In this document: positions 25,995 through 33,003 of the stretch, one piece after another
Position numbering within the stretch: position 1 is the first letter of the stretch
Layout of the letters: each line of letters begins with the position of its first letter
Source: Clostridia bacterium
Lineage (GTDB): Bacteria; Bacillota; Clostridia; Christensenellales; UBA1242
Direction: 5' to 3'
Assembly: GCA_017481235.1 (NCBI GenBank)
Contig: JAFUPL010000015.1
Span: 1-40,347 of the forward strand
Length of the DNA: 40,347 nt
Notes under the pieces: model-generated
What the model saw: the letters and a program-made list of their open reading frames with translations, nothing else
Database searches by the model: none
What the model was told of the DNA's origin: nothing
Program-made: the position numbers and the translations under genes

Positions 25995-26023
25995 ATTTTA
26001 GCACAATATAAACCTAGTGTCAA
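25995..26023 (-). promoter_or_regulatory. Promoter of the ileS leader
   Basis: On the minus strand TTGACA (26023-26018) and TAAAAT (26000-25995) are separated by 17 bases, with TGC directly before the -10 (extended -10). The start site is predicted near 25988, just before the leader-peptide ATG. Confidence 0.8.
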
Positions 26024-26049
26024 TAAATTTTAACAAGTTTGTAAAAAAT

Positions 26050-26074
26050 AAAAAAGCACTTAAATTTCTAAGTG
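26050..26074 (-). terminator. Intrinsic terminator of the 26092 gene
   Basis: On the minus strand CACTTA pairs with TAAGTG (26074-26057 region) with a six-base loop, followed by C and T6. It isolates the small gene from the ileS promoter. Confidence 0.75.
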
Positions 26075-26091
26075 TTTAATTTATATACTTC

Positions 26092-26316
26092 TTATCTATT
26101 AAAATCTGGATTAAAAAGTTTGGCATCTTCTACAATGTTTTCAATGACTTTTTCTAACTCCTTTTTACTGCGTGTTAAATCTTGTATTGAGTCGTAAATA
26201 AACCTTTGTTGGTGTGAGTCTATTTCTTGCATATAAACTTTATGCAATCTTTGTATATTTATATCTATCATAGCTATTTCTTTTTCAAGAATATGTGCTA
26301 TTTGTTGTTTATCCAT
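26092..26316 (-). CDS. Small helical (coiled-coil) protein, 74 residues
   Basis: I do not recognise this protein. It reads as two amphipathic helices, residues about 3-28 and 36-66, likely an antiparallel coiled coil, with a short C-terminal tail (FNPDFNR). A strong AAGGAG precedes the ATG, and a terminator follows, so it is a real single-gene unit. No Cys or catalytic motif is seen. It lies between ung and ileS without an obvious link to either. Confidence 0.7.
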   Translation of the reverse strand: MDKQQIAHILEKEIAMIDINIQRLHKVYMQEIDSHQQRFIYDSIQDLTRSKKELEKVIENIVEDAKLFNPDFNR

Positions 26317-26384
26317 ATGTTTCTCCTTAATATAAATATATCACAAATTTAGTATTTGTCAATAGCTTGCTAAAAAGTTGCAAT

Positions 26385-26411
26385 AAAAAAGATATGAACA
26401 TGTCATATCTT
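26385..26411. terminator. Intrinsic terminator after ung
   Basis: AAGATATGA (26389-26397) pairs with TCATATCTT (26403-26411). On the minus strand a T6 run follows, placing it behind ung and the repeat at 26418. Confidence 0.75.
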
Positions 26412-26417
26412 GTTTTT

Positions 26418-26467
26418 AATGAATAATGAAAAATGAAGAATGAATAATTGTTGAAGCTTTCGCATCA
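26418..26467 (+). repeat. Dispersed intergenic repeat, copy 3
   Basis: AATGAATAATGAAAAATGAA is followed by GAATGAATAATTGTTGAAGC and TTTCGCATCAC. The layout matches copies 2 and 4 in the same orientation, although this one lies behind a minus-strand gene. Its end includes the TGA stop of ung. Confidence 0.6.
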
Positions 26468-27130
26468 CAACTCCCAATCAATAGGGGTTACACCATTTTC
26501 TACAAGGAACGAATTACATTTGCTAAAATGCTTGCAACCAAAGAAACCATTGTATGCACTTAATGGACTAGGGTGGGCGGAAGTAAGTATTAAGTGGTTA
26601 GGATTGTTTAGTATTTCAGTAAAACCTTTGGCATGACCGCCCCAAAGCATAAATACAATAGGTTGGTTAAGATCGTTGATTATCTTTACAATCTCTTTAG
26701 TAATGGTTTGCCAACCACATTTTGAGTGTGATGTTGGTTGACCTTGCACAACGGTAAGAGAGGTGTTAAGTAGCAACACACCTTGCTTTGCCCAAGCATC
26801 TAATTGGGTTTTACCACTCATGCGTATACCTAAGTCACTACTGATTTCCTTAAAAATGTTAGTGAGTGAGGGTTGAGGTGTTCCGTTAGCACAACTAAAC
26901 GCAAGACCATCTGCCTGACCTAGTGTGTGATAAGGGTCTTGACCAATGATTACCACCTTAACTTTATCAAGTGGTACATAATTTAAACTATTAAAAATCT
27001 TTTCTTTTGGCGGGAAAACAGTTTTGGTAGCATATTCTTCGTTTATAAAAGCAAATAACTTTTTTTTAAACTCAACATCCACCGACTTGCTTAACTTTTC
27101 GCTCCAATCTTTATCTAATACATAACTCAT
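26465..27130 (-). CDS. ung: Uracil-DNA glycosylase (family 1)
   Basis: This 221-residue enzyme removes uracil from DNA to start base-excision repair. The water-activating motif GQDPYH is at residues 63-68 (catalytic D65), and the DNA minor-groove loop HPSPLSAYNGFFG starts at H186. VLLNTSLTV and FMLWGGHAKG match the uracil-pocket strands. The length is normal for family 1. The last codon and stop sit in a dispersed repeat. The gene stands alone between terminators at 27146 and 26385. Confidence 0.97.
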   Translation of the reverse strand: MSYVLDKDWSEKLSKSVDVEFKKKLFAFINEEYATKTVFPPKEKIFNSLNYVPLDKVKVVIIGQDPYHTLGQADGLAFSCANGTPQPSLTNIFKEISSDLGIRMSGKTQLDAWAKQGVLLLNTSLTVVQGQPTSHSKCGWQTITKEIVKIINDLNQPIVFMLWGGHAKGFTEILNNPNHLILTSAHPSPLSAYNGFFGCKHFSKCNSFLVENGVTPIDWEL

Positions 27131-27145
27131 ATCTATACATTACCA

Positions 27146-27183
27146 CAAAAAAAAGATTTTGTAAAGTGAAACAAAATCTTTTT
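27146..27183 (-). terminator. Terminator of the toxin-immunity unit
   Basis: On the minus strand AAAGATTTTGT (27181-27171) pairs with ACAAAATCTTT (27162-27152) with an eight-base loop, followed by T8. It lies directly behind the SUKH gene. Confidence 0.85.
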
Positions 27184-27195
27184 AATATCATTTTA

Positions 27196-27759
27196 TTACC
27201 ATATTAAATCATACCATATGCCTGTTTTTTTAAAATTTCTAGTAATTTTGCCAACATTACAGCTTTTATTTATAAATTCATTTTCTAAATAATTTTCAAA
27301 ATTAGAACCATAAAATATAGAATCTATTGGTTGCATAAAAGAAATTATTGGCATATTATCCATTCCGCTAAAGAAACATCTATGACCGTAAAACGGAACT
27401 AATTTAGGGCTATTATTAAGATAGTTAAATACAGAATTTTTTAATTCCTCATCATTTTTACAGTCCTTAAATTTGTTTTTAAACATTGCTAGAAGATGAT
27501 TATTTTCAATATCAAATAAAAAACTATTAATAATTTTTTTTTGAAAATCTTTAATTTTTAGTATATTTGATTTGCTAGTATCACGATAATTATAGAATTC
27601 TCTACCAATCGGCATTGCATACGAAAGGAATTCTTTTATTTCAGTTGGAAATTTAAAATCGCATAAATTTTCAATTATAACAATTTCAGTTCGAGATAAT
27701 CCTTTGTCAAAATAAATTCCGCAATCTTTTAATCGTTTTATCATTTGTGTTATATTCAT
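27196..27759 (-). CDS. SUKH (SMI1/KNR4) family immunity-like protein
   Basis: This 187-residue protein resembles SUKH-superfamily immunity proteins, which neutralise many unrelated nuclease toxins in polymorphic toxin systems. The hallmarks seen are the FPTEIKEFLSYAMPIG helix (about residues 37-52), a LVPFYGHRCFFSG strand near residue 125 and the NYLENEF C-terminal helix. It is the last gene of a three-gene unit: barnase-like toxin, barstar, SUKH. Its ribosome binding site TAAGGAG overlaps the barstar stop. It may protect against a second, foreign toxin, since barstar would handle the barnase. Confidence 0.78.
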   Translation of the reverse strand: MNITQMIKRLKDCGIYFDKGLSRTEIVIIENLCDFKFPTEIKEFLSYAMPIGREFYNYRDTSKSNILKIKDFQKKIINSFLFDIENNHLLAMFKNKFKDCKNDEELKNSVFNYLNNSPKLVPFYGHRCFFSGMDNMPIISFMQPIDSIFYGSNFENYLENEFINKSCNVGKITRNFKKTGIWYDLIW

Positions 27760-27769
27760 TAAAAACTCC

Positions 27770-28087
27770 TTAATCGTTCATAAATTCTAATTTGTTGTTA
27801 GGATATTTTTCAACAAATCTTCTAATAACTTTAAAAATTAAGAACCATTGATAATTTTCAAAATTCTTGTAGTTGTTGATTATTTCTAAATTAAAGTTCT
27901 TAAATATAAAGTGGATATTGTTATTATGACAGTACCATAAAAACTCATTAAGATTGTCGGCATCATATCCAAGATATTCAAAATTTTCCCAATCAATCAT
28001 ATTTTTACCATCCATATCTTGATATAATTGTTCGTAGAATTCCTTATAACTATTTAATTTTTTTCTATTATATATAACTTTTTTCAT
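27770..28087 (-). CDS. Barstar-family ribonuclease inhibitor
   Basis: This 105-residue protein matches the barstar (ribonuclease inhibitor) family: an N-terminal strand (KKVIYN), the SYKEFYEQLYQ helix, and GYDADNLNEFLWYC, equal to the LDAL.. helix with the inhibitory Asp residues of barstar. It should bind and block the RNase encoded 14 bp upstream. A good AAAGGAG site precedes the ATG. Gene order (toxin, then inhibitor) and size fit a cognate pair. It has a few extra C-terminal residues compared with classical barstar. Confidence 0.85.
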   Translation of the reverse strand: MKKVIYNRKKLNSYKEFYEQLYQDMDGKNMIDWENFEYLGYDADNLNEFLWYCHNNNIHFIFKNFNLEIINNYKNFENYQWFLIFKVIRRFVEKYPNNKLEFMND

Positions 28088-28101
28088 AAATTTCTCCTTT
28101 A

Positions 28102-28680
28102 TTATATAATTTGATAAACTTTACCTTTTAAATGGTCAGAATAAAACATTAAACCATCATTTGAGTAATACAACCTCCAGCAAGTACCTCTATTGCCACT
28201 AATATAGTCTACATCACACTCGTACCAAATTCTGCCTTCTTTTTCTGGAAGTTTTCTTTGGTCGTTGTAGAAAATGTCTCCGCCAATCATCTTGCCAGGT
28301 GCTTTTCCTGCAATTGTATTTTTGCCTTGTACCCAGCCGTATTGCTCTCTTGCTTCTTCTTTTGTGATGTAATAATCGGGCAACTTGCCATAGGTTTTTA
28401 AGTAGACATCGGGTGATAGTATGCCTTTGTTGGAAATTGAACCAACACTTTTTTGTTCGACATCTTTGTAGTAGCATTCGCAAAATGGGTGATTATCATA
28501 ACCGATTAGCGGTTTATTTTCGGTGTTTTCAAAAATTCTTTGGTGGTTTGAGGTGCAAGTAAAGCAATGGGTTTTAGTCATATTTTTATGAAACCATTGT
28601 AGGAACTGTGCTCCACTTTCCAATTGCTCACCGCTAAACATTCTCTTTAGTTTGCTTTGAATTGTATCTAAGATACTCAT
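28102..28680 (-). CDS. Barnase-like ribonuclease toxin with Cys-rich N-terminal domain
   Basis: I chose the ATG at 28680, after AAAGGAG; the protein has 192 residues. Residues about 98-192 align with barnase: KLPDYYITKEEA, APGKMIGGDIF, then catalytic E154 (IWYECDVDY), R164, R169 and H183 (SDH), all in order. It should be an active RNase unless inhibited. The first 75 residues form another domain with C39-x2-C42 and HPFCEC (C67, C69), resembling the metal-binding end of phage MuF/gp7-type proteins found in polymorphic toxins. There is no signal peptide or secretion domain. Barstar and SUKH genes follow directly. Confidence 0.85.
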   Translation of the reverse strand: MSILDTIQSKLKRMFSGEQLESGAQFLQWFHKNMTKTHCFTCTSNHQRIFENTENKPLIGYDNHPFCECYYKDVEQKSVGSISNKGILSPDVYLKTYGKLPDYYITKEEAREQYGWVQGKNTIAGKAPGKMIGGDIFYNDQRKLPEKEGRIWYECDVDYISGNRGTCWRLYYSNDGLMFYSDHLKGKVYQII

Positions 28681-28771
28681 TATTGTAGTCTCCTTTTTTA
28701 GATTTGTCAAGACATTGTAACATGCAAAACTTCAAATCTTATCAAGGTGTGCCAAAAACTTTATTATATAA

Positions 28772-28800
28772 TAAAAAAGTCAATCATTTACGATTGACTT
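28772..28800 (-). terminator. Terminator overlapping the end of the flippase gene
   Basis: On the minus strand AAGTCAATC (28800-28792) pairs with GATTGACTT (28785-28777), followed by T6. The hairpin contains the last three codons and stop of the flippase gene. Confidence 0.8.
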
Positions 28801-30326
28801 GGTGTAATATTCTTTTTTCTTCTTAATATATTTTTTAGCATTTTTAGTGGAGCACTGTATACATTAAACATTTGAAGTAGGATAAGAGTTAGTATCATAC
28901 TTAATCCGCCACCAACTAGACCTGCAATAAATGCGGGTAAAAAGTGGTAAAGTATGTTTGATACAAAGTGGCCTATAAGCGAAGTAGGAACAAGGATTAT
29001 AGCATATCTAAACAAGTTAAATAGTAATTTGTAACTAAGTGACGGAACTTCTTTTTTGATTGTTCGAAAATTAAGTATTGCGGTAACTCCCATTGATAGA
29101 AAAAATGCAACAATAACTGAATTTATGCCCATAATAGGTGTAAATATAAATAGACTTACAAATAGTATTACCGAACCTATAATATAGTTAACAAATGACT
29201 TGGTTTCAAGACTTAAGGCATTAAGCACGCTACTTGTTATATTTGAAATTACAATAGGCAATATGCTTACGGCGGATAGTTGAAGATAAATTCCCGCTTG
29301 AATGTTGTCAAACAATACAATTCCAATAAGGTCGCCAACAGACAAAAACAGCGGAATTAATAACATTGACAAAAATAGGGAAGTGTTAATTGAACTTTCA
29401 ATATTGCTGGCTATTTCATCGTATTTGTTGCTTACCTTTAGTGTTGATATTTTAGGAACAAGCACCATGCTTAATGAACCAACAACTGAAAGAGGTGCAA
29501 ATAGTAGTGGGAAAGTCATTCCCATAAGTATACCATATTCACTAATTGCTTGACTAGAGGTATAACCAATGCTTACAAGTAACATTGGTATAAGGGTGGC
29601 GGTTAAAGGTTGGATTAAACTTGAAGCAATACGTACGCCAGTGATGGGTGCGGAACTTTTGATTAAAGACTTGTAATGTCCTTTTTTAAATTTTAATCTT
29701 CCACCATCAACAAAGTAAATGACAGCAACAAGGGTGGCGGATATTAAGCACGTAATTGAAAATGCCTTTGCGGTAACTTTGGTGGCGGTAAACATGTCGT
29801 TGATTGAGTATAGCATAATGAATGTAAGAACCAATCGTACAACTTGCTCAATTAGTTCGGTAAAACTTACCCAAAAGAATGAATTTTTACCCCACAAAGC
29901 GCCACGAAAAACGGCATATATCGCACTAAATATAATAGCGGGGCACATAAGTAACATAAGTTCAACTATTAATGAGTTACCTAAAAATTTAATAAATATA
30001 CCTTGAAACAATGCAATTATTGCAGTGGAAATAAGACTTATAACTAGTGCTATAATTGTGGCAGAGGTTACACTGATATTCTTGTTGTCAAATTCCTTGG
30101 TGTGGTCGTATTTTGCACAAGTTTTGGCAGTAACTAAAGGTAGTCCACTAGCAACTAGTGTCATAAATATTCCCATAACGGACGCGGCAATTTGATATAC
30201 GCCTAAACCTTCCGCACCTAATTTTCGTGATAAAAATATGCGAAAAATAAAACCAAACATACGTGTAATCACGGAAAATATGGTTATCATTGATACTGTT
30301 TTAAATACTGATTTAACTTCACTCAT
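28788..30326 (-). CDS. SpoVB/MurJ-like polysaccharide flippase
   Basis: I chose the ATG at 30326, preceded by AGGTGA; an ATG at 30371 lies inside a palindromic repeat. The 512-residue protein has about 14 hydrophobic segments of the MATE/PST (MVF) lipid-flippase fold. The N terminus, with SVITRMFGFIFRIFLSRKLG then GLGVYQI, is characteristic of the SpoVB/YtgP group that moves lipid-linked cell-wall precursors across the membrane; SpoVB itself acts in spore cortex synthesis. Which of these roles it plays cannot be told here. It stands alone before the toxin unit. Confidence 0.9.
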   Translation of the reverse strand: MSEVKSVFKTVSMITIFSVITRMFGFIFRIFLSRKLGAEGLGVYQIAASVMGIFMTLVASGLPLVTAKTCAKYDHTKEFDNKNISVTSATIIALVISLISTAIIALFQGIFIKFLGNSLIVELMLLMCPAIIFSAIYAVFRGALWGKNSFFWVSFTELIEQVVRLVLTFIMLYSINDMFTATKVTAKAFSITCLISATLVAVIYFVDGGRLKFKKGHYKSLIKSSAPITGVRIASSLIQPLTATLIPMLLVSIGYTSSQAISEYGILMGMTFPLLFAPLSVVGSLSMVLVPKISTLKVSNKYDEIASNIESSINTSLFLSMLLIPLFLSVGDLIGIVLFDNIQAGIYLQLSAVSILPIVISNITSSVLNALSLETKSFVNYIIGSVILFVSLFIFTPIMGINSVIVAFFLSMGVTAILNFRTIKKEVPSLSYKLLFNLFRYAIILVPTSLIGHFVSNILYHFLPAFIAGLVGGGLSMILTLILLQMFNVYSAPLKMLKNILRRKKNITPSQS

Positions 30327-30356
30327 GGTCACCTGATTTGTTAATATTTTTATACA

Positions 30357-30476
30357 TGTCATACCGAGCAAAGTGTAAACGTAGTCGAGAGTATCTCAGT
30401 CCTTAATAATTAAAGTGCATTTAATTAGGGTGGAGATTCACTCCACGCGAAGCGTTGCCACTTGGTCGGAATGACA
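30357..30476. repeat. 120-bp palindromic (MITE-like) element
   Basis: The ends are inverted repeats: TGTCATACCGAGCAAAGTG (30357-30375) and CACTTGGTCGGAATGACA (30459-30476). The inside holds GTAGTCGAGAGTATCTC and GGAGATTCACTCC. I recognise the GTCATxCCGAGC...GAGA(T)xCTC pattern as a widespread mobile palindrome in bacteria, from memory. It lies in the leader region of the flippase. Confidence 0.65.
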
Positions 30477-30544
30477 TTTAGAAACTTTTACAACTATGTA
30501 TATAATCCAGTGGGCAAATTTATACAATTTTCATATAAATTAAT

Positions 30545-30859
30545 ATGAAATTGATTAATTGCAACAGTGCGCAAGAGATACTTTATAATGTGACAAAACT
30601 AGATAACATAAATTTAATACAATCAAATTTTTCAGTAACTTTACACGATATAGTTAGAAATAATTATAACATTGACTTGTATGAAGGTGAAGTGTTAAAA
30701 ATTATTAAAAAATCCACTTTACGGCATGTGGTAAAACCTATGGAAACATTAGCGGATATTTCAAAAAAATATAATGTTGAAATTGATACTTTAATTAATT
30801 TGAATAATCTAACTTCAAAACGATTGTTTGTTGGACAAATATTAATAATTGCTAATTAA
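30545..30859 (+). CDS. Small LysM-domain protein
   Basis: This 104-residue protein has a clear LysM domain at about residues 60-103 (HVVKPMETLADISKKYNV, then LINLNN and GQILII), which binds peptidoglycan. The first 58 residues are unassigned and resemble a degenerate second copy. There is no signal peptide, so it is either cytoplasmic in the mother cell, as some spore-coat LysM proteins are, or exported by another route. The ribosome binding site is poor; a TATAAT lies at about 30502. The function is not known. Confidence 0.75.
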   Translation: MKLINCNSAQEILYNVTKLDNINLIQSNFSVTLHDIVRNNYNIDLYEGEVLKIIKKSTLRHVVKPMETLADISKKYNVEIDTLINLNNLTSKRLFVGQILIIAN

Positions 30860-30913
30860 TAGTATTAAACAATAATATGGTGACTTTATTACTAAAAATA
30901 AGTACAAATTTGT

Positions 30914-30942
30914 TTGCTATAAATAAATATTTGTGATATAAT
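30914..30942 (+). promoter_or_regulatory. Promoter of the HEPN-CBS gene
   Basis: TTGCTA (30914-30919) and TATAAT (30937-30942) are 17 bases apart, upstream of an AATGGAG ribosome binding site. Confidence 0.65.
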
Positions 30943-30975
30943 TAATTATAAACATTTCAATTAAATGGAGAAAAT

Positions 30976-31698
30976 ATGAAAAAAATTTCAAATGCTAATA
31001 GATTTATTGCGGCATATAATGCAATTGATAGTTCACTACGTAGTATTTACAATTTAAAGCGTAGTTTAAATTTTAGCGAAGTTATTCGTAAAACAGTATT
31101 GCTTAATTCGGTAGTGCGTAAATATGAAGATGATTTGATTGATTATGGTCGTCTTCGCAATGCAATTGTGCATAAAGGCAACAGCAATTTTGTAATTGCC
31201 GAACCGCATGAAGATGTGGTGGAAAAGATGGAGGGTATTGCAACCCTTATTTCAACACCGCCACTTGCATATGACAAGATTAGTACACACGAAGTTTTGT
31301 GCGTAAATGGCGAAGATATTTTATCAACGGCTATCAAACTTATGGCACGTAGTGGTTATAGTAATCTTCCAGTGTATACTGACAATAAACTTGTAGGGGT
31401 ACTAAACGGACAACGTTTGATGGATATTATAGGTCGTCATTTGGTGGCGGGTGAAAATATTCAAAAGTTTATTGACCGTGTTACAGTAGGTGATATTATT
31501 GAGGAACTTGCCAATGTCCAATATTATTGTTTGGCAGATGAAAAAATAACTATTGAACAAGTAATGAATTTATTTGAAACTAACAACAAACTTTTGATTG
31601 TATTAATCACTCGTGCTGGAACGGGAGATTATCCACCACTTGGCATTATAACCAAAGATGATGTAATCAAAATGCAAAAGGTTCTTGATGTATATTAA
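30976..31698 (+). CDS. CBS-pair protein with HEPN-like N-terminal domain
   Basis: This 240-residue protein joins two parts. Residues 1-90 are helical and carry R61-N-A-I-V-H66 in DYGRLRNAIVHKG, the RNxxxH motif of HEPN-domain proteins, many of which are RNases or toxins. Residues about 100-238 form a CBS pair (ILSTAIKLMARSGYSNLPVYTDNKLVG; then ITIEQVMNLFETNNKLLIVL, GIITKDD), a domain that binds adenosine nucleotides. The fusion suggests an RNase or binding module controlled by nucleotide level. The HEPN assignment rests on one motif and helical content, so it may also be a non-catalytic adaptor. Confidence 0.7.
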   Translation: MKKISNANRFIAAYNAIDSSLRSIYNLKRSLNFSEVIRKTVLLNSVVRKYEDDLIDYGRLRNAIVHKGNSNFVIAEPHEDVVEKMEGIATLISTPPLAYDKISTHEVLCVNGEDILSTAIKLMARSGYSNLPVYTDNKLVGVLNGQRLMDIIGRHLVAGENIQKFIDRVTVGDIIEELANVQYYCLADEKITIEQVMNLFETNNKLLIVLITRAGTGDYPPLGIITKDDVIKMQKVLDVY

Positions 31699-31862
31699 TG
31701 CACTCGGTACGTCCGCTTTAATCGTTTGTGCAATAAATTTCACAAACTTCATTTATGGACGACCTCGTGCAATCTTTGAGAGGGCAATGGCTTTCCCTCT
31801 CAGTTCTCTCCCTTTGTAATAGAAAACTATTTTAATAAAGAGGTAAATTTTTCAAAAAAGTA
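31699..31862 (+). other. Structured non-coding element after the CBS gene
   Basis: No ORF is seen. GCAC-CGGTACGTCC-type bases (31700-31714) can pair imperfectly with GGACGACCTCGTGC (31757-31770), enclosing GTTTGTG (31724-31730) with CACAAAC (31741-31747). A further hairpin, TGAGAGGG (31777-31784) with CCCTCTCA (31795-31802), follows. The left end resembles the element at 35330. It is probably a palindromic repeat or terminator. Confidence 0.45.
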
Positions 31863-31890
31863 TTGCAAAAATTTTTAAATTGTGTATAAT
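31863..31890 (+). promoter_or_regulatory. Promoter of the 32025 methyltransferase gene
   Basis: TTGCAA (31863-31868) and TATAAT (31885-31890) are 16 bases apart, giving a leader of about 130 bases. Confidence 0.5.
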
Positions 31891-31928
31891 ATGCGCAAAC
31901 ATAGATTGATTAGTAAATTTTGCTTAGA

Positions 31929-32010
31929 CAAGTGAAGTTTTAACAAAGTAAAAGTGAAATTTTGTTTTAAACAAAGTGAAGTTTTCTTGATTGTACAAGA
32001 AAGTAAAAGA
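31929..32010 (+). repeat. 22-base-period direct repeats and hairpin in the 32025 leader
   Basis: AGTGAAGTTTT or AGTGAAATTTT begins at 31931, 31953 and 31975, exactly 22 bases apart. A hairpin TTTCTTG-ATTGTA-CAAGAAA follows (about 31983-32002), just before the GGAG site. The role is unknown; a binding-site array or regulatory leader is possible. Confidence 0.45.
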
Positions 32011-32024
32011 TAAATTGGAGAAAT

Positions 32025-32876
32025 ATGAAAGTAGCAAAAGATTGGATTGATTATCAAGTTTTAGATACTGGTAATGGCGAGAAGTTGGAGCGTTGGGGTA
32101 AATATACGTTGCTTAGACCAGACCCTCAAATTATTTGGAATGTGGACAAGGATTTAAGCCGTAACAAACTTGACGCACATTATCATCGTACTGAAAATAA
32201 GTCGGGCGAGTGGGATATTAAAACTCGTTTGCCAGAATTTTGGACAGTTAACTGGCGTGAGTTTAAGTTTAGGGTTCAACCTATGAACTTTAAGCATACT
32301 GGTTTGTTTCCAGAGCAAGCGGTTAACTGGGATATGCTTATTAACACTATCAAAAACGCAAATAGGCCAGTAAGCGTGCTTAACTTGTTTGCCTACACTG
32401 GGGCTGCAAGTATTGTATGTGCCAAGGCGGGTGCTAGTGTAACGCACGTTGACGCTGCTAAGAGTATGATTGATGTTTCCAAGGAAAATGCAAAACTTAA
32501 CGGAATTGACAATATTAGATATATCAACGAAGATTGTCAAAAGTTTGTAGAGCGTGAAATTAGACGTGGCAAAAAGTATGACATTGTGCTTATGGACCCA
32601 CCAAGTTTTGGTCGTGGACCTAAGGGCGAAACGTGGAAGATTGAAGACGATATATTCAATTTTGTAAAATTGGTTAAAGGTGTGGTTAGTGATAATGCAT
32701 TAATGGTGCTTATTAACAGTTATACAACCGGACTTCAACCAACCGTTATGGCAAATATACTTAATTGTGTATTCCCTGGCGGACAAGTAGATGCCTATGA
32801 AATTGGACTACCTACTGAACAAAAGGGCATTGTGCTACCTTGCGGATGTACGGCAATTACTCGATTAAGCGAGTAA
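32025..32876 (+). CDS. Class I SAM-dependent (rRNA) methyltransferase, RlmI/RlmK-like
   Basis: This 283-residue enzyme belongs to the SAM-dependent RNA cytosine/guanine methyltransferase group (COG1092-like). SAM motif I is LNLFAYTGAASI at residues 119-130, the acidic HVDAAKSM follows near 141, and the catalytic DPPSFGRG is at 191-198. Unlike RlmI it lacks the N-terminal PUA domain, as in other shorter members. It is predicted to methylate ribosomal RNA. The start follows TTGGAG. Its leader contains repeats, and a dispersed repeat begins at its stop codon. Confidence 0.88.
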   Translation: MKVAKDWIDYQVLDTGNGEKLERWGKYTLLRPDPQIIWNVDKDLSRNKLDAHYHRTENKSGEWDIKTRLPEFWTVNWREFKFRVQPMNFKHTGLFPEQAVNWDMLINTIKNANRPVSVLNLFAYTGAASIVCAKAGASVTHVDAAKSMIDVSKENAKLNGIDNIRYINEDCQKFVEREIRRGKKYDIVLMDPPSFGRGPKGETWKIEDDIFNFVKLVKGVVSDNALMVLINSYTTGLQPTVMANILNCVFPGGQVDAYEIGLPTEQKGIVLPCGCTAITRLSE

Positions 32877-32970
32877 TGAAGAATGAAGAGTTGCGGATGC
32901 TGTCGCATTATAGATATGAAAGTATAAAAATATGAAGATGCTTCGCTTATGAAAATATTGTGGATGATTT
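32875..32970 (+). repeat. Dispersed intergenic repeat, copy 4 (longest)
   Basis: The block has three parts: AATGAAGAATGAAGAG (32877 on), GCGGATGCTGTCGCATTAT (about 32893-32911) and a 53-base part at 32914-32966 that ends in CTTATGAAAATATTGTGGA. The last part matches 39471-39523 in the rplU leader at nearly every base. No gene is present. Confidence 0.75.
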
Positions 32971-33003
32971 TGTATTTATAATAAAGTAATTAAAAGGAAA
33001 CTT

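Noticed and set aside
25836..26023. T-box riboswitch in the ileS leader
   Set aside because: A T-box was the first expectation for a Firmicutes synthetase gene, but no UGGN-containing T-box sequence or Stem I layout is visible in 190 bases, which is also short for one; the Ile-rich ORF explains the layout better.
30327..30371. Longer N terminus of the flippase from the ATG at 30371
   Set aside because: That ATG lies in the palindromic repeat and has no ribosome binding site; the ATG at 30326 has one and starts with a family-typical sequence.
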